A program made the position numbers and the translations under genes. Source: Lachnospiraceae bacterium (GTDB lineage Bacteria; Bacillota; Clostridia; Lachnospirales; Lachnospiraceae). Taken from it: a DNA stretch of 64,000 nt. Of the stretch, positions 27,330 to 36,722 are shown piece after piece. The DNA is taken from the NCBI GenBank assembly GCA_017938145.1, contig JAGBCB010000010.1, positions 100,063 through 164,062 on the forward strand. The letters are read 5' to 3'. The notes beneath the pieces are model-generated. The model did not search any database. It had not been told where the DNA came from and saw only the letters and a list, made by a program, of their open reading frames with translations. Within the stretch, counting starts at the first letter, position 1. Every line of letters starts with the position of its first letter.

Positions 27330-28241
27330 TTGGGTATACTTTTAACTACAGGCGGTCAGGTAAATTTTCCGGGACTTGGACTTACTATAGAAAATTTAAT
27401 TGAGGGGTTTGATATTTTCGGTTTACACATTTCGTTATCCGGGATATTGATTGCCCTGTCCATGTTTTTAGGTTTGTTTATTACAGAACGTCTGGCGAAA
27501 AAAACAGAACAGAATACGGAACATTACCTGGATTTAGCCATCCGGTTGGTAATAGCCAGTGTAATTGGTGCCAGAATCGGTTACGTGCTCAGCCATTGGC
27601 AGTATTTTATTACAGACCAAGGCAGTGTATTTGACATCAGTGACGGGGGCATGTCAGCGATTGGTGCGATTATTGCAGGCTTATTGGTGTCTTTGGTTTA
27701 CTGCAAACAGAAAAAGCTTTCCTGGCTTCAAATCTGTGACACATCCCTGCCGGGCATTGTAGCAGGTCAGATTGTTGCCAGTCTGGGGTGCTTTTTTGGA
27801 AGAAATATGCTGGGAACCTATTCTGACGGCACATTTGCCATGCAGGTAGCCTTGCAGGATGTTGATGTCAAAGCAGTGAGTATGGGACGGGCTTCCGCCC
27901 ATATGATCCGCGGAAACTTTCTGCAGGTACATCCGGTAGCCTTATACGAAGCGTTTATTTTGCTGGTGTTATTTAACCTTTTGATGGTAACATGGAAAGT
28001 AAAACGGATGAACGGTATTGTGCTTTCCTTGTATTTAATGGGATACGGTCTTATGGTATTTTGCATGGAATTTATCCGGTTGGATTCCCAAAAGATTATG
28101 GGAAGCAGTTTTTCTATTGAACATATTGTGTCCGGAGCACTGTTTTTAACCGGTGCCATGATTTTTGTAGATCAGGCAAGAAAGTATCACGATATTAAAA
28201 AAGCGCAGCCGAAGAATTTAAATCCCGGAAAAAAAGCTTAA
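27330..28241 (+). CDS. lgt: Prolipoprotein diacylglyceryl transferase
   Basis: Membrane enzyme that attaches diacylglycerol to the lipobox Cys of lipoproteins, which would include the two lipoproteins in this window. About seven hydrophobic helices are visible. Conserved segments are GARIGYVLSHW, GGMSAIGAIIAG, GCFFGRNMLG and HPVALYEA. TTG 27330 (303 aa) is 7 or more bases after TGAGGTGA; GTG 27318 lies inside that site. The loop after GRN is longer than in E. coli. It closes the operon, with a terminator after it. Confidence 0.9.
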   Translation: MGILLTTGGQVNFPGLGLTIENLIEGFDIFGLHISLSGILIALSMFLGLFITERLAKKTEQNTEHYLDLAIRLVIASVIGARIGYVLSHWQYFITDQGSVFDISDGGMSAIGAIIAGLLVSLVYCKQKKLSWLQICDTSLPGIVAGQIVASLGCFFGRNMLGTYSDGTFAMQVALQDVDVKAVSMGRASAHMIRGNFLQVHPVALYEAFILLVLFNLLMVTWKVKRMNGIVLSLYLMGYGLMVFCMEFIRLDSQKIMGSSFSIEHIVSGALFLTGAMIFVDQARKYHDIKKAQPKNLNPGKKA

Positions 28242-28259
28242 AAAATAAATAATAATGAG

Positions 28260-28295
28260 AAGAACATATCAAAACACCGGATATGTTCTTTTTTT
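28260..28295 (+). terminator. Rho-independent terminator after lgt
   Basis: An 11-bp perfect stem (AAGAACATATC 28260-28270 with GATATGTTCTT 28280-28290) and a 9-base loop run into a T7 tract. It separates the housekeeping operon from the mraZ promoter. Confidence 0.92.
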
Positions 28296-28318
28296 ATGCC
28301 TTTTTTAGCATTTTCCTC

Positions 28319-28347
28319 TTGATATTTTATGCAAAGTGGGGTAAAAT
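28319..28347 (+). promoter_or_regulatory. Sigma-A promoter of the mraZ cluster
   Basis: TTGATA (28319-28324), a 17-base spacer and TAAAAT (28342-28347). The first two MraZ boxes overlap the -10 element, which fits repression by MraZ. Confidence 0.8.
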
Positions 28348-28393
28348 GGGGTAAAGAGTGGTGTATAGTGGGTAAATGTGGAGCGGAATGGAG
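28337..28393 (+). promoter_or_regulatory. MraZ operator: six TGG repeats in helical phase
   Basis: TGGGG at 28337 and 28347, TGGTG at 28359, TGGGT at 28369 and TGGAG at 28379 and 28389 recur at steps of 10, 12, 10, 10 and 10 bases. MraZ is known to bind TGGGN repeats separated by 5 bases upstream of its own gene. Six units is more than the three to four usually described. MraZ is a ring-forming protein, so extended contact is plausible. Confidence 0.8.
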
Positions 28394-28435
28394 CAAAATG
28401 AACCTATAAAACCACATACGAAGGAGGTGAGCCGG

Positions 28436-28864
28436 ATGTTCATGGGTGAATACAATCATACGATTGACGAAAAGGGACGTATCATTGTTCCGTCTAAGTT
28501 TCGTGAAGCACTTGGAGAAAATTTCGTAGTAACCCAGGGATTAGATGGCTGCCTTTTTGTATATTCCTATGCTGAGTGGGAAAATTTCGTGGAAGGTTTA
28601 AAACAACTTCCGGGAACAAAAGAAGCCAGACAGCTGCAGCGTTACTTTATGGCGGGCGCGGCTCCGTGCGAGGTGGACAAGCAGGGAAGAATCCTGATTC
28701 CTTCCAAACTCCGGATGGCGGCAGGTCTGGAAAAAGAAGTAGTATTTGTCGGCGTACTCTCCAAAATAGAAATCTGGAGCAAGGAACGCTGGGAAAAGAA
28801 CGATTGCTATGACAATATGGATGAGGTTGCAGAACACATGTCAGAGTTTGGCCTCAGTTTTTAA
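28436..28864 (+). CDS. mraZ: Transcriptional regulator MraZ
   Basis: AbrB-fold repressor of the division and cell-wall cluster. The 142-aa protein has two tandem MraZ repeats ([20 protein letters not shown] and the later [15 protein letters not shown]), each with the DxKGR type DNA-binding signature. ATG 28436 follows AAGGAGGTGA (28421-28430). The six-box operator directly upstream makes autoregulation likely. rsmH follows 17 bases later, the conserved order. Confidence 0.96.
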   Translation: MFMGEYNHTIDEKGRIIVPSKFREALGENFVVTQGLDGCLFVYSYAEWENFVEGLKQLPGTKEARQLQRYFMAGAAPCEVDKQGRILIPSKLRMAAGLEKEVVFVGVLSKIEIWSKERWEKNDCYDNMDEVAEHMSEFGLSF

Positions 28865-28881
28865 AGAAAGGACAGGTTAGT

Positions 28882-29823
28882 ATGGACCAAAAAGATTTCA
28901 AACATATTTCCGTATTGTTTAAAGAAACAGTAGATGGTCTTAATGTTACGCCGGGTGGTATTTATGTAGATGGTACTTTAGGTGGAGCAGGACATGCCAA
29001 AAGTGTTTGTGAGCAGTTAAAGGGAGAAGGAAGATTCATCGGCATTGACCAGGATGAGGACGCCATCGCAACCGCTACAGAACGTTTAAAGGAATTTCCG
29101 TTTGTAACCATTGTCAGAAGTAATTACGAAGCAATGGCAAGCGTTTTAAAGGAACTGGGAATTGATAAGGTTAACGGCATTATGTTAGACCTTGGAGTTT
29201 CCTCTTATCAGTTGGATACTGCAGAACGCGGATTTACATACAAAGTGGATGCTCCTTTAGATATGCGCATGGATAACCGCATGGACAAGACAGCAAAGGA
29301 CATTGTAAACGAGTATAGCGAAATGGAATTGTTCCGTATGATTAGAGATTACGGGGAAGACCAGTTCGCAAAGAATATTGCAAAGCACATTGTGCGTATG
29401 AGACAGGAAAAGCCAATAGAAACAACCTTTGAACTGGTAGAGGCAATTAAAGCTGCAATTCCTGCAAAAATCCGCATGAATACCGGACATCCGGCAAAGA
29501 AAACCTTTCAGGCAATCCGTATTGAGTTAAATAGAGAGCTGGAAGTGCTGGAAAATACCTTAGATGATATGATTGAGCTTTTGGCTCCGGGCGGAAGACT
29601 TTGTGTAATTACCTTCCATTCCCTGGAGGACAGAATTGTAAAGGTAAAATTCAAAGAAAATGAAGACCCATGCACCTGTCCAAAGAGTTTTCCGGTTTGT
29701 GTATGCGGAAAAAAGAGTAAAGGTAAAGTAATTACAAGAAAACCAATCCTTCCTTCAGAAGAAGAATTGGAAATGAATTCAAGATCAAAAAGTGCCAAAC
29801 TCAGAATTTTTGAAAAGGCATAA
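28882..29823 (+). CDS. rsmH: 16S rRNA m4C1402 methyltransferase RsmH (MraW)
   Basis: SAM-dependent N4-cytosine methyltransferase of the ribosomal P site. The SAM motif is [12 protein letters not shown], with the conserved [25 protein letters not shown] and [15 protein letters not shown]. 313 aa. A Cys-rich segment ([18 protein letters not shown]) near the C-terminus is usual for the family. It is always in this cluster although it is not a wall enzyme. Confidence 0.97.
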   Translation: MDQKDFKHISVLFKETVDGLNVTPGGIYVDGTLGGAGHAKSVCEQLKGEGRFIGIDQDEDAIATATERLKEFPFVTIVRSNYEAMASVLKELGIDKVNGIMLDLGVSSYQLDTAERGFTYKVDAPLDMRMDNRMDKTAKDIVNEYSEMELFRMIRDYGEDQFAKNIAKHIVRMRQEKPIETTFELVEAIKAAIPAKIRMNTGHPAKKTFQAIRIELNRELEVLENTLDDMIELLAPGGRLCVITFHSLEDRIVKVKFKENEDPCTCPKSFPVCVCGKKSKGKVITRKPILPSEEELEMNSRSKSAKLRIFEKA

Positions 29824-29865
29824 GTAAGTTAGAAGGTTGGAATGGATTCCAACCGGGAGGATATT

Positions 29866-30330
29866 ATGGAAGATAGAAGACGTTATATGACAGCATATGA
29901 AAACGGTTCTGCTGCAAGACAGTTACAGCCACAGTGGGAACAGGAAGAAACCAGACGCCCACGGAGAGTGGAACAGCAGGAATTACAGCCAAAGGTAAAG
30001 GCGATACAGGGAATTGACCTGATTTCTGCATTGCTGTTAATGACTGCAATTATGGCAACTTTGTTTGTTTGTGTAAACTATTTAAAAGTACAGTCCGATG
30101 TGGTACAATTAAATAAATCCATTTCCGCATTGGAAAAGCAGATTACAGACCTTGATAAAGAAAACGACGCTCTGGAAGCGGTTTTAGAAAACGAAACCTA
30201 CGATTTGGAAACCGTATATCAGATGGCGGTTGGTGTTCTTGGTATGGTTTATCCAAATAACAATGAAGTGATTTATTATAACAACGAGTCAGAGGGATAT
30301 TTCAGACAGTATCAGGATATTCCGGAATAA
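29866..30330 (+). CDS. ftsL: FtsL/DivIC-like cell division protein
   Basis: 154 aa, bitopic. There is a charged cytoplasmic N-terminus (~45 residues), one membrane helix (~48-72, ISALLLMTAIMATLFVC), then an external coiled coil with heptad-spaced Leu/Ile (~75-110). This layout and its place between rsmH and the PBPs define FtsL, which recruits septal synthase complexes. Sequence similarity in the family is low, so the call rests on topology and context. ATG 29866 follows GGGAGGA; ATG 29842 has no good site. Confidence 0.8.
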   Translation: MEDRRRYMTAYENGSAARQLQPQWEQEETRRPRRVEQQELQPKVKAIQGIDLISALLLMTAIMATLFVCVNYLKVQSDVVQLNKSISALEKQITDLDKENDALEAVLENETYDLETVYQMAVGVLGMVYPNNNEVIYYNNESEGYFRQYQDIPE

Positions 30331-30342
30331 TTGTGAGGAAAT

Positions 30343-32292
30343 ATGCAGGAGAAGCAGGAAAAAAGCAAAAAGAAAAAAATAAAAAAGTTTAAATACTGGA
30401 TGCAGACAAGCCTTGTTGTTGTGTTTGGTTTTGTTGTTGCTTTTTTTCTGGTGCTTATGATTCGCCTTGCTTTTCTTTCCGGTGAAGATAAGTATGAAAA
30501 GAGTGCACTGGCCCAGCAGAGCTATGTTTCTTCGGTTATCCCATATAAACGGGGTTCCATTTTAGACAGAAACGGCAATGTGTTGGCGGCCAGTGATTTG
30601 ATTTATCATCTGATTCTGGACCCAAAAGTTTTGCTTTCCAAAGAAGAAAACGTAGCTCCGACCATAGAAGCTTTGGTGCAGGTATACGGATTCAACGAAA
30701 CAGAACTTCGTTCTATCCTTGTAGAAAAAGCGGAAAGTTCTTATGTTGTATTGAGACGACAGATGTCGTATGCGGATAAAGAACTGATGACCAAATATGA
30801 AGAAGAATGGGCAAAGAAAAAGGAACAGGATAAAGAATTAAAGGGCGAAATCAAAGGTGTTTGGTTTGAAGAAGAGTACAAACGCTCCTATCCGTACCGG
30901 TCTGTAGCCTCCCATATCATCGGTTTTACTGTGTCCGGTGACGTAGGAACCTATGGTATCGAACAGCAGTACAATGATGAACTGACCGGTATAAACGGAA
31001 GAACCTACGGATATTATGATGCCAGCTTGAATATACAAAAAACAGTAAAAGAGGCAATTGACGGTAATCAGATTGTTTCTACCATCGATGTTAATGTACA
31101 AAGAGTAATTCAAAGACAGGTAGAAGAGTTTTTGGATACTGTGGGAGCTGAAAATGTCGGTGTTATTATGCTGGATGCAAATAACGGCGAAATTCTCGGC
31201 ATGCAGTCCAATTACAGTTATGATTTAAATGCGCCGAGAGATTTGTCGACCGTATATTCCGAAGAAGAACTGGAACTTATGACAGAGGAGCAGAAGGTTA
31301 ATGCCATGTATGATATTTGGCGTAATTTCTGTATCAGTGATGCTTATGAACCGGGTTCCACCTTTAAACCGATAACGGTTGCAGCGGCATTGGAAGAAAT
31401 GATAACCGATATGAATGCCGAATACACCTGCGACGGAAGAGAACAATTTGGAGAAGAAATTGTTATTAAATGCAGTAATTCCAGAGGACATGGTAAATTA
31501 AGTCTTGCCCAGACGTTAATGTTTTCCTGTAATGATGCCATGATGCAGATTGCGGCGGCGGAAGGAAGAGATTTATTTTATTCGTATCAGAAGCATTTTT
31601 TGATGGGAACAAAGACCGGCATTGATTTGCCGGGCGAAACTGCGGGAGAATTAATTGCGCTGAATACATTAAATCAGACGGAGCTCGCAACCAGCAGCTT
31701 TGGTCAGTCCTTTACGGTTAATATGATGCAGATGGCATCTGCCTTTGCATCTTTAATTAACGGAGGCACATATTATGAGCCCCATGTGGTTATGGCAATT
31801 AAAAATTCTGCCGGCGCAACAGTAGAAAAGATGAAGCCGGTTGTAGTAACAAAAACAGTTTCTGCTGATACCAGTGCTTTTATCAAAGAAGCAATGTACC
31901 TTACTGTAAAAGAAGGTACGGCAACAAAGGCACAGATGGACGGGTACCTGCTTGGCGGAAAAACAGGAACTGCACAGAAATATCCGAGAGAAGCGGGAAA
32001 GAACCTTGTATCCTTTATCGGCTTTGTTGAGTCGGAAGACCGTACAGTAGTAATCTATGTGGTGGTTGACGAAGCCCATGATCCGGAAAAAATGTCTAAA
32101 TCAGCAACGGCTTCCACGTTAGCATCCGCTATTTTGGAGGAAACACTGCCATATCTTAAAATGTATCCGGAAGGTGAAATAAAGTACCGGGTAGAAATGA
32201 TTCAGGAAGAAGATTTAGAGATTACGGAAGAAGATAATCCGGAGTATCTCCCGGAAAACAATGAAGATACTACGGAAATTATACCGGAGTAA
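30343..32292 (+). CDS. Class B penicillin-binding protein (FtsI/PBP2B type), first of two
   Basis: Septal peptidoglycan transpeptidase, 649 aa. There is a basic cytoplasmic tail, one membrane helix (~27-45), a dimerisation/pedestal domain beginning near RGSILDRNGNVLAAS, and a transpeptidase with Ser339 in EPGSTFKP, SCNDA and KTGT (GGKTGTAQK). A ~40-residue insert before the active Ser (EEELELMTEEQKVNAMYD, then IWRNFCISD) is shared with the next gene. The acidic C-terminal tail has no PASTA domain. Which of the two is the vegetative divisome enzyme and which is the SpoVD-like one cannot be settled from sequence alone. Confidence 0.9.
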   Translation: MQEKQEKSKKKKIKKFKYWMQTSLVVVFGFVVAFFLVLMIRLAFLSGEDKYEKSALAQQSYVSSVIPYKRGSILDRNGNVLAASDLIYHLILDPKVLLSKEENVAPTIEALVQVYGFNETELRSILVEKAESSYVVLRRQMSYADKELMTKYEEEWAKKKEQDKELKGEIKGVWFEEEYKRSYPYRSVASHIIGFTVSGDVGTYGIEQQYNDELTGINGRTYGYYDASLNIQKTVKEAIDGNQIVSTIDVNVQRVIQRQVEEFLDTVGAENVGVIMLDANNGEILGMQSNYSYDLNAPRDLSTVYSEEELELMTEEQKVNAMYDIWRNFCISDAYEPGSTFKPITVAAALEEMITDMNAEYTCDGREQFGEEIVIKCSNSRGHGKLSLAQTLMFSCNDAMMQIAAAEGRDLFYSYQKHFLMGTKTGIDLPGETAGELIALNTLNQTELATSSFGQSFTVNMMQMASAFASLINGGTYYEPHVVMAIKNSAGATVEKMKPVVVTKTVSADTSAFIKEAMYLTVKEGTATKAQMDGYLLGGKTGTAQKYPREAGKNLVSFIGFVESEDRTVVIYVVVDEAHDPEKMSKSATASTLASAILEETLPYLKMYPEGEIKYRVEMIQEEDLEITEEDNPEYLPENNEDTTEIIPE

Positions 32293-32354
32293 CATTCATA
32301 ATTACAACAGAATAAGAATACAATAAAAGGATAAGAAAAGAAGAAGGGCTTTCC

Positions 32355-34118
32355 ATGCAGTTGGTCAGAACATTTCAGAAGCGAAATCTTTTACTTGTCC
32401 TTTTTGTAGTTACAACAGTTGCTTTGCTTCTTCTGGTACGTATCTGGTATTTGATGGTGCCCGGAGCGGGACGGCTGGCAAGTGCAGCAAAGGATTTGCA
32501 TGAAAGAGAGCGTGTGATTAAAGCAGAACGAGGCAAAATTTACGACAGAAACGGTGTGATACTTGCCGATAATACACCGGTTTGCACTATTTCAGTAATT
32601 CACAATCAGATAAAAGACGCAGAACGTGTTATTGATGTATTATGCAAGGAACTTGCATTAGAGGAAGCCTATGTAAGAAAACGGGTAGAAAAGTATTCCT
32701 CTATTGAAACAATAAAAACCAATGTTGATAAAGAAACAGCTGATGCTATCCGGGCATATGAACTGGACGGTGTGATGGTGGATGAGGATTATAAACGATT
32801 TTACCCGTATAACTCTTTGGCTTCCAAGGTACTTGGATTTACGGGAAGTGATAATCAGGGAATTCTTGGTCTGGAAGTAAAGTATGACTTCTGGTTAAAG
32901 GGAGAAAACGGAAAGATTCTTACTATGGCAACCGCCCACGGAGTGGAAATTCCGGACATGGCAGAAACAAGAGTGTCTCCGGTAGCAGGAAACAGCTTGA
33001 AAACATCTTTGGATGTAGTGATACAAAGCTATGCAGAGCAGATAGCAAATAAGGTTTTAGAAACAAAATCGGCAAAAAATGTAAGTATTCTTGTAATGAA
33101 CCCCAATAATGGTGAGATGTATGCGCTGGCCAATGTGCCGGAATATGATTTGAACAGGCCTTATGAACTGACCGAAGTTTATACTGCAGGACTGTCCGAA
33201 TCGGAACTCACTGCAGCAAAAAAGACGGAATTATTAAATCAGATGTGGCGAAATTCCTGTATCAGCGATACCTATGAACCGGGCTCTGCTTTTAAAATTA
33301 TAACGGCAACAGCCGCATTGGAACACGGAAAATTAAGTACCTCGGATCATTTTTACTGTCCCGGCTATAAAATTGTGGCAGACCGGAGAATCCGTTGTCA
33401 TAAAACCCAGGGCCATGGCTCGCAGACGTTTGCACAAGCGGTAATGAATTCCTGTAATCCGGCATTTATGGAAATTGGCGGAAGAACAGGAATAGAAAAT
33501 ATATATGAAACTTTCCGGAACCTTGGATTATTTCAAAAGACAGGAATTGATTTGCCGGGGGAAGCGTCTTCCATTATGCATAAAAAAGAAAATGTAAAAG
33601 AAGTGGAGCTGGCTACCATTTCTTTTGGCCAGTCCTTTCAGATTACGCCGCTGCAGTTAATGTCTGCAGTCAGTACGGTGGTAAACGGCGGCACAAGAGT
33701 AACGCCTCATTTTGCAACAGAAATTGTAAATAATGCAGGTGTCACTATAAAAACAATTGAGGGAACAGGGGAAACCGATGTGGTCTCCCAAAAAACAACA
33801 GAGATAATGAGAACAGTGCTGGAGCAGGTTGTCTCCGAAGGAACCGGGCATAATGCTTATGTGGAAGGTTTCAGCATTGGCGGAAAAACAGCAACTTCCG
33901 AAAAACTTCCAAGAAGAAGCGGAAAATATATTGCTTCTTTTATCGGTTTTGCACCGGCAGATAATCCGGAAGTAATTGCCATGGTAATTATTGATGAACC
34001 TCAGGGCTTGTATTACGGCGGAACCATTGCCGCACCGGTTATGGCAGAATTATTTGAGGTGGTTCTTCCTTATCTGGGCATAGAGCAGACAACAATAGAA
34101 GAGCCTGATGATAAGTGA
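32355..34118 (+). CDS. Class B penicillin-binding protein, second of two, with KTA in place of KTG
   Basis: 587 aa paralogue of the preceding PBP. It has a membrane helix at ~12-30, the pedestal start RGKIYDRNGVILADN, Ser311 in EPGSAFKII and SCNPA. The third active-site motif reads GGKTATSEK (Lys511-Thr512-Ala513) where class B PBPs normally have KTG; the codons are AAA ACA GCA. The shared NQMWRNSCISDTYEPGS segment supports tandem duplication. It lacks PASTA domains. A role in spore cortex or septum synthesis (SpoVD/FtsI) is likely from context. Confidence 0.9.
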   Translation: MQLVRTFQKRNLLLVLFVVTTVALLLLVRIWYLMVPGAGRLASAAKDLHERERVIKAERGKIYDRNGVILADNTPVCTISVIHNQIKDAERVIDVLCKELALEEAYVRKRVEKYSSIETIKTNVDKETADAIRAYELDGVMVDEDYKRFYPYNSLASKVLGFTGSDNQGILGLEVKYDFWLKGENGKILTMATAHGVEIPDMAETRVSPVAGNSLKTSLDVVIQSYAEQIANKVLETKSAKNVSILVMNPNNGEMYALANVPEYDLNRPYELTEVYTAGLSESELTAAKKTELLNQMWRNSCISDTYEPGSAFKIITATAALEHGKLSTSDHFYCPGYKIVADRRIRCHKTQGHGSQTFAQAVMNSCNPAFMEIGGRTGIENIYETFRNLGLFQKTGIDLPGEASSIMHKKENVKEVELATISFGQSFQITPLQLMSAVSTVVNGGTRVTPHFATEIVNNAGVTIKTIEGTGETDVVSQKTTEIMRTVLEQVVSEGTGHNAYVEGFSIGGKTATSEKLPRRSGKYIASFIGFAPADNPEVIAMVIIDEPQGLYYGGTIAAPVMAELFEVVLPYLGIEQTTIEEPDDK

Positions 34119-34125
34119 TTTTTTG

Positions 34126-34153
34126 TTGCACATTTTACATTTTGTGATAGAAT
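34126..34153 (+). promoter_or_regulatory. Candidate sigma-A promoter of murD
   Basis: TTGCAC (34126-34131), a 16-base spacer and TAGAAT (34148-34153) in the 66-base gap after the second PBP. It would give murD-ftsW-divIB a second entry point. Confidence 0.5.
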
Positions 34154-34184
34154 AAGAACAGATTAAGAAAAGGGAGATAACGTC

Positions 34185-35540
34185 ATGTTTGAAAATAAAA
34201 AAATAACTGTTGTCGGAAGCGGTATCAGCGGAATTGCCGCAGCTAAGCTTTTATTACATAAAAATGCAGAAGTAACCTTATACGACGGTAACGAAGCATT
34301 GGATAAGGAAAAGGTAATCGAACGCATCGGAAGTAACCTTCCGGTTGTGTGTGGCGAGTTTACAAAGGAACTTGCCGCTAATACAGAACTTTTGGTGTTA
34401 AGTCCGGGTGTTCCTACAGATTTACCTTTTGTCTTGGAGTTAAAGGAGCAGGGTGTTCCTGTTTGGGGAGAAATTGAATTAGCATATCAGGTAGCCGGCG
34501 GAAAGTTTATCGGTATTACCGGAACCAACGGAAAAACCACAACTACCGCACTTACCGGCGAAATTATGAAGCAGTATTTCAACGAGGTGTTCGTCGTAGG
34601 AAATATCGGTATTCCTTATACGGAGATGGCAGAGCAGATTGGAGAAAAAGCAGTAACTGTAGCAGAACTTTCCAGTTTCCAGTTAGAAACCGTACAGGAA
34701 GACTTTATCCCGGATGTAAGCATGATTTTAAATCTGACACCTGACCATTTAAACCGCCATTACACCATGGAAAATTACGGAAGGGCAAAGTTGAATGTTG
34801 CAAAGCATCAGACACCTGCCCAGACCTGTATTTTGAATTATGAAGACGAAATGCTTCAGGAATATGCAAAAGAGCTTTCCTGTAATATTTTATGGTTTTC
34901 CAGCCGCCAGAAGCTTTCTGAGGGTTTATATCTTGACGGGAACAAGATTCTGTATGCTAAAAACGGTGACATTACCGAAATTTGCAAAACAGAAGAATTA
35001 AATATCATCGGTTTACATAATTATGAAAATGCCATGGCTGCCATTGGTGCGGCTTTATGCATGGAGGTGCCTCTGGAAGCATTGCGCCGCGGTTTAATGA
35101 ATTTCCATGCGGTAGAGCACCGTATTGAATTTGTTGCGACTAAGCGTGGTGTGGACTATTATAATGATTCTAAGGGAACCAATCCGGATGCAGCGATTAA
35201 GGGCATTCAGGCTATGAGCAAGCCAACGCTTCTCATTGGTGGCGGTTACGATAAAAACTCCGAATATGACGAGTGGATTGCTGCTTTTGACGGTAAAGTA
35301 AAGCATTTGGTGCTCATCGGCCAGACGAAAGAAAAGATTGCAGAAACTGCCAAGAGAATGGGTGTGGCGTCGGTAGTTCTTATGGAAACCTTTGAAGAAG
35401 CCATGGAATTTTGTGTTTCCCATGCAGATGCAGGAGATGCGGTGCTGCTTTCTCCGGCATGTGCCAGCTGGGGAATGTTTAAGAACTATGAAGAACGCGG
35501 CAACATGTTTAAAGAATATGTAAAAGGAATTAAGGAATGA
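34185..35540 (+). CDS. murD: UDP-MurNAc-L-Ala--D-Glu ligase MurD
   Basis: Adds D-glutamate to UDP-MurNAc-L-alanine. It has an N-terminal Rossmann-like domain (VVGSGISGIAAAK), P-loop GITGTNGKTTTTAL, and C-terminal DSKGTNPDAAIKGI and LLSPACASWGMF. 451 aa. The stop overlaps ftsW. mraY, which usually lies directly before murD, is absent. Confidence 0.96.
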   Translation: MFENKKITVVGSGISGIAAAKLLLHKNAEVTLYDGNEALDKEKVIERIGSNLPVVCGEFTKELAANTELLVLSPGVPTDLPFVLELKEQGVPVWGEIELAYQVAGGKFIGITGTNGKTTTTALTGEIMKQYFNEVFVVGNIGIPYTEMAEQIGEKAVTVAELSSFQLETVQEDFIPDVSMILNLTPDHLNRHYTMENYGRAKLNVAKHQTPAQTCILNYEDEMLQEYAKELSCNILWFSSRQKLSEGLYLDGNKILYAKNGDITEICKTEELNIIGLHNYENAMAAIGAALCMEVPLEALRRGLMNFHAVEHRIEFVATKRGVDYYNDSKGTNPDAAIKGIQAMSKPTLLIGGGYDKNSEYDEWIAAFDGKVKHLVLIGQTKEKIAETAKRMGVASVVLMETFEEAMEFCVSHADAGDAVLLSPACASWGMFKNYEERGNMFKEYVKGIKE

Positions 35541-36712
35541 GTCAAAGAAGACCGGAACAGGTAGCAGAACCCCAACAGAATAGTAAAAGAGTACCGGGCA
35601 GATTACGCAGGGCCTATGATTTCAGCCTGCTGTTTCTGACCTTCTTTCTGGTATGCTTCGGTCTGATTATGATTTACAGTACCAGCTCCTATAATGCGGT
35701 TAAATTTTACGGGGATGCTACTTTTTTTCTCAGAAAACAGATGATTTTTGCCGTGTTTGGCATGGTGGTGATGGTAGTAGTATCCAAAATTGATTACCGT
35801 TACATTACCCATCCGCTTCCGGTTATTAAAATTCGTCCGGTAACGGTGTTATATTTGCTTTGTCTGGTATTACAGGTTGTGGTATTGTTTGTGGGCGAGG
35901 AAATTAAAGGTGCCAAGCGTTGGATTGAAATTCCGGGCATCGGAAGTTTTCAACCGTCAGAGCTGACTAAAATTTGTATTGTTTTACTGACGGCATATTT
36001 AGCGAGCCGTGCACCTAAGGCATTAAACAAGTTCAGTGGATTTGTGGGAGTGTTACTGCGTGTAGCTCCGTTAATTGTGCTGGTTGTAATCGAAAACTTA
36101 AGTACGGCAATTGTTCTTTCCGGTATTGTGTTTGTTATCTGCTTTGTAACAAGCAAAAAGAAGGGATACTTTTTTGTGGTAATCGGTCTTGGAATTGCAG
36201 CAGTGGCATCGGTATTTTTGTTTGGTGATGCTTTCCGTATGGAACGAATTGATGCCTGGCTGAATGTGGAGACACATCCGAAGGGCTATCAGACACTGCA
36301 GGGCTTATATGCCATTTCTTCCGGAGGAATTTTAGGAAAAGGTCTGGGTAACAGTGTGCAAAAACTGGGCTTTATTCCGGAATCCCACAACGATATGATA
36401 TTTTCTGTTATTTGTGAGGAACTGGGACTGGTAGGTGCCATTGCTATTTTGCTGTTATTCCTTTTGCTTTTGTGGAGATTGTTTGTTATTGCAGTAAATG
36501 CTCCGGATTTATACGGTAGCCTTATTGCAGTTGGTGTTCTGACCCACATTGCGGTTCAGGTAATTATTAACGTTGCCGTAGTAACCAATACTATGCCGTC
36601 TACCGGTATTCCGTTGCCGTTTATCAGTTACGGAGGAAGCTCTCTGGTAGCGTTGCTGTTTGAAATGGGTATTGCCCTTGGGGTATCAAACCAGATTGAA
36701 TACAGAGAATAG
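35537..36712 (+). CDS. ftsW: SEDS peptidoglycan glycosyltransferase FtsW/SpoVE
   Basis: Polytopic membrane protein (about ten helices) of the SEDS family, which polymerises lipid II together with a class B PBP. Signature residues are present: KGAKRWIEIPGIGSFQPSEL, GLGNSVQKLGFIPESHND, and FISYGGSSLVALLFEMGIAL near the C-terminus. 391 aa. The start overlaps the murD stop. Two PBPs but only one SEDS gene are in this cluster. Confidence 0.95.
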   Translation: MSQRRPEQVAEPQQNSKRVPGRLRRAYDFSLLFLTFFLVCFGLIMIYSTSSYNAVKFYGDATFFLRKQMIFAVFGMVVMVVVSKIDYRYITHPLPVIKIRPVTVLYLLCLVLQVVVLFVGEEIKGAKRWIEIPGIGSFQPSELTKICIVLLTAYLASRAPKALNKFSGFVGVLLRVAPLIVLVVIENLSTAIVLSGIVFVICFVTSKKKGYFFVVIGLGIAAVASVFLFGDAFRMERIDAWLNVETHPKGYQTLQGLYAISSGGILGKGLGNSVQKLGFIPESHNDMIFSVICEELGLVGAIAILLLFLLLLWRLFVIAVNAPDLYGSLIAVGVLTHIAVQVIINVAVVTNTMPSTGIPLPFISYGGSSLVALLFEMGIALGVSNQIEYRE

Positions 36713-36722
36713 GTTTATAAGA

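Noticed and set aside
32293-32354. Promoter between the two PBP genes
   Set aside because: TACAAT at 32319-32324 has no acceptable -35 at 16-18 bases, so co-transcription is more likely.
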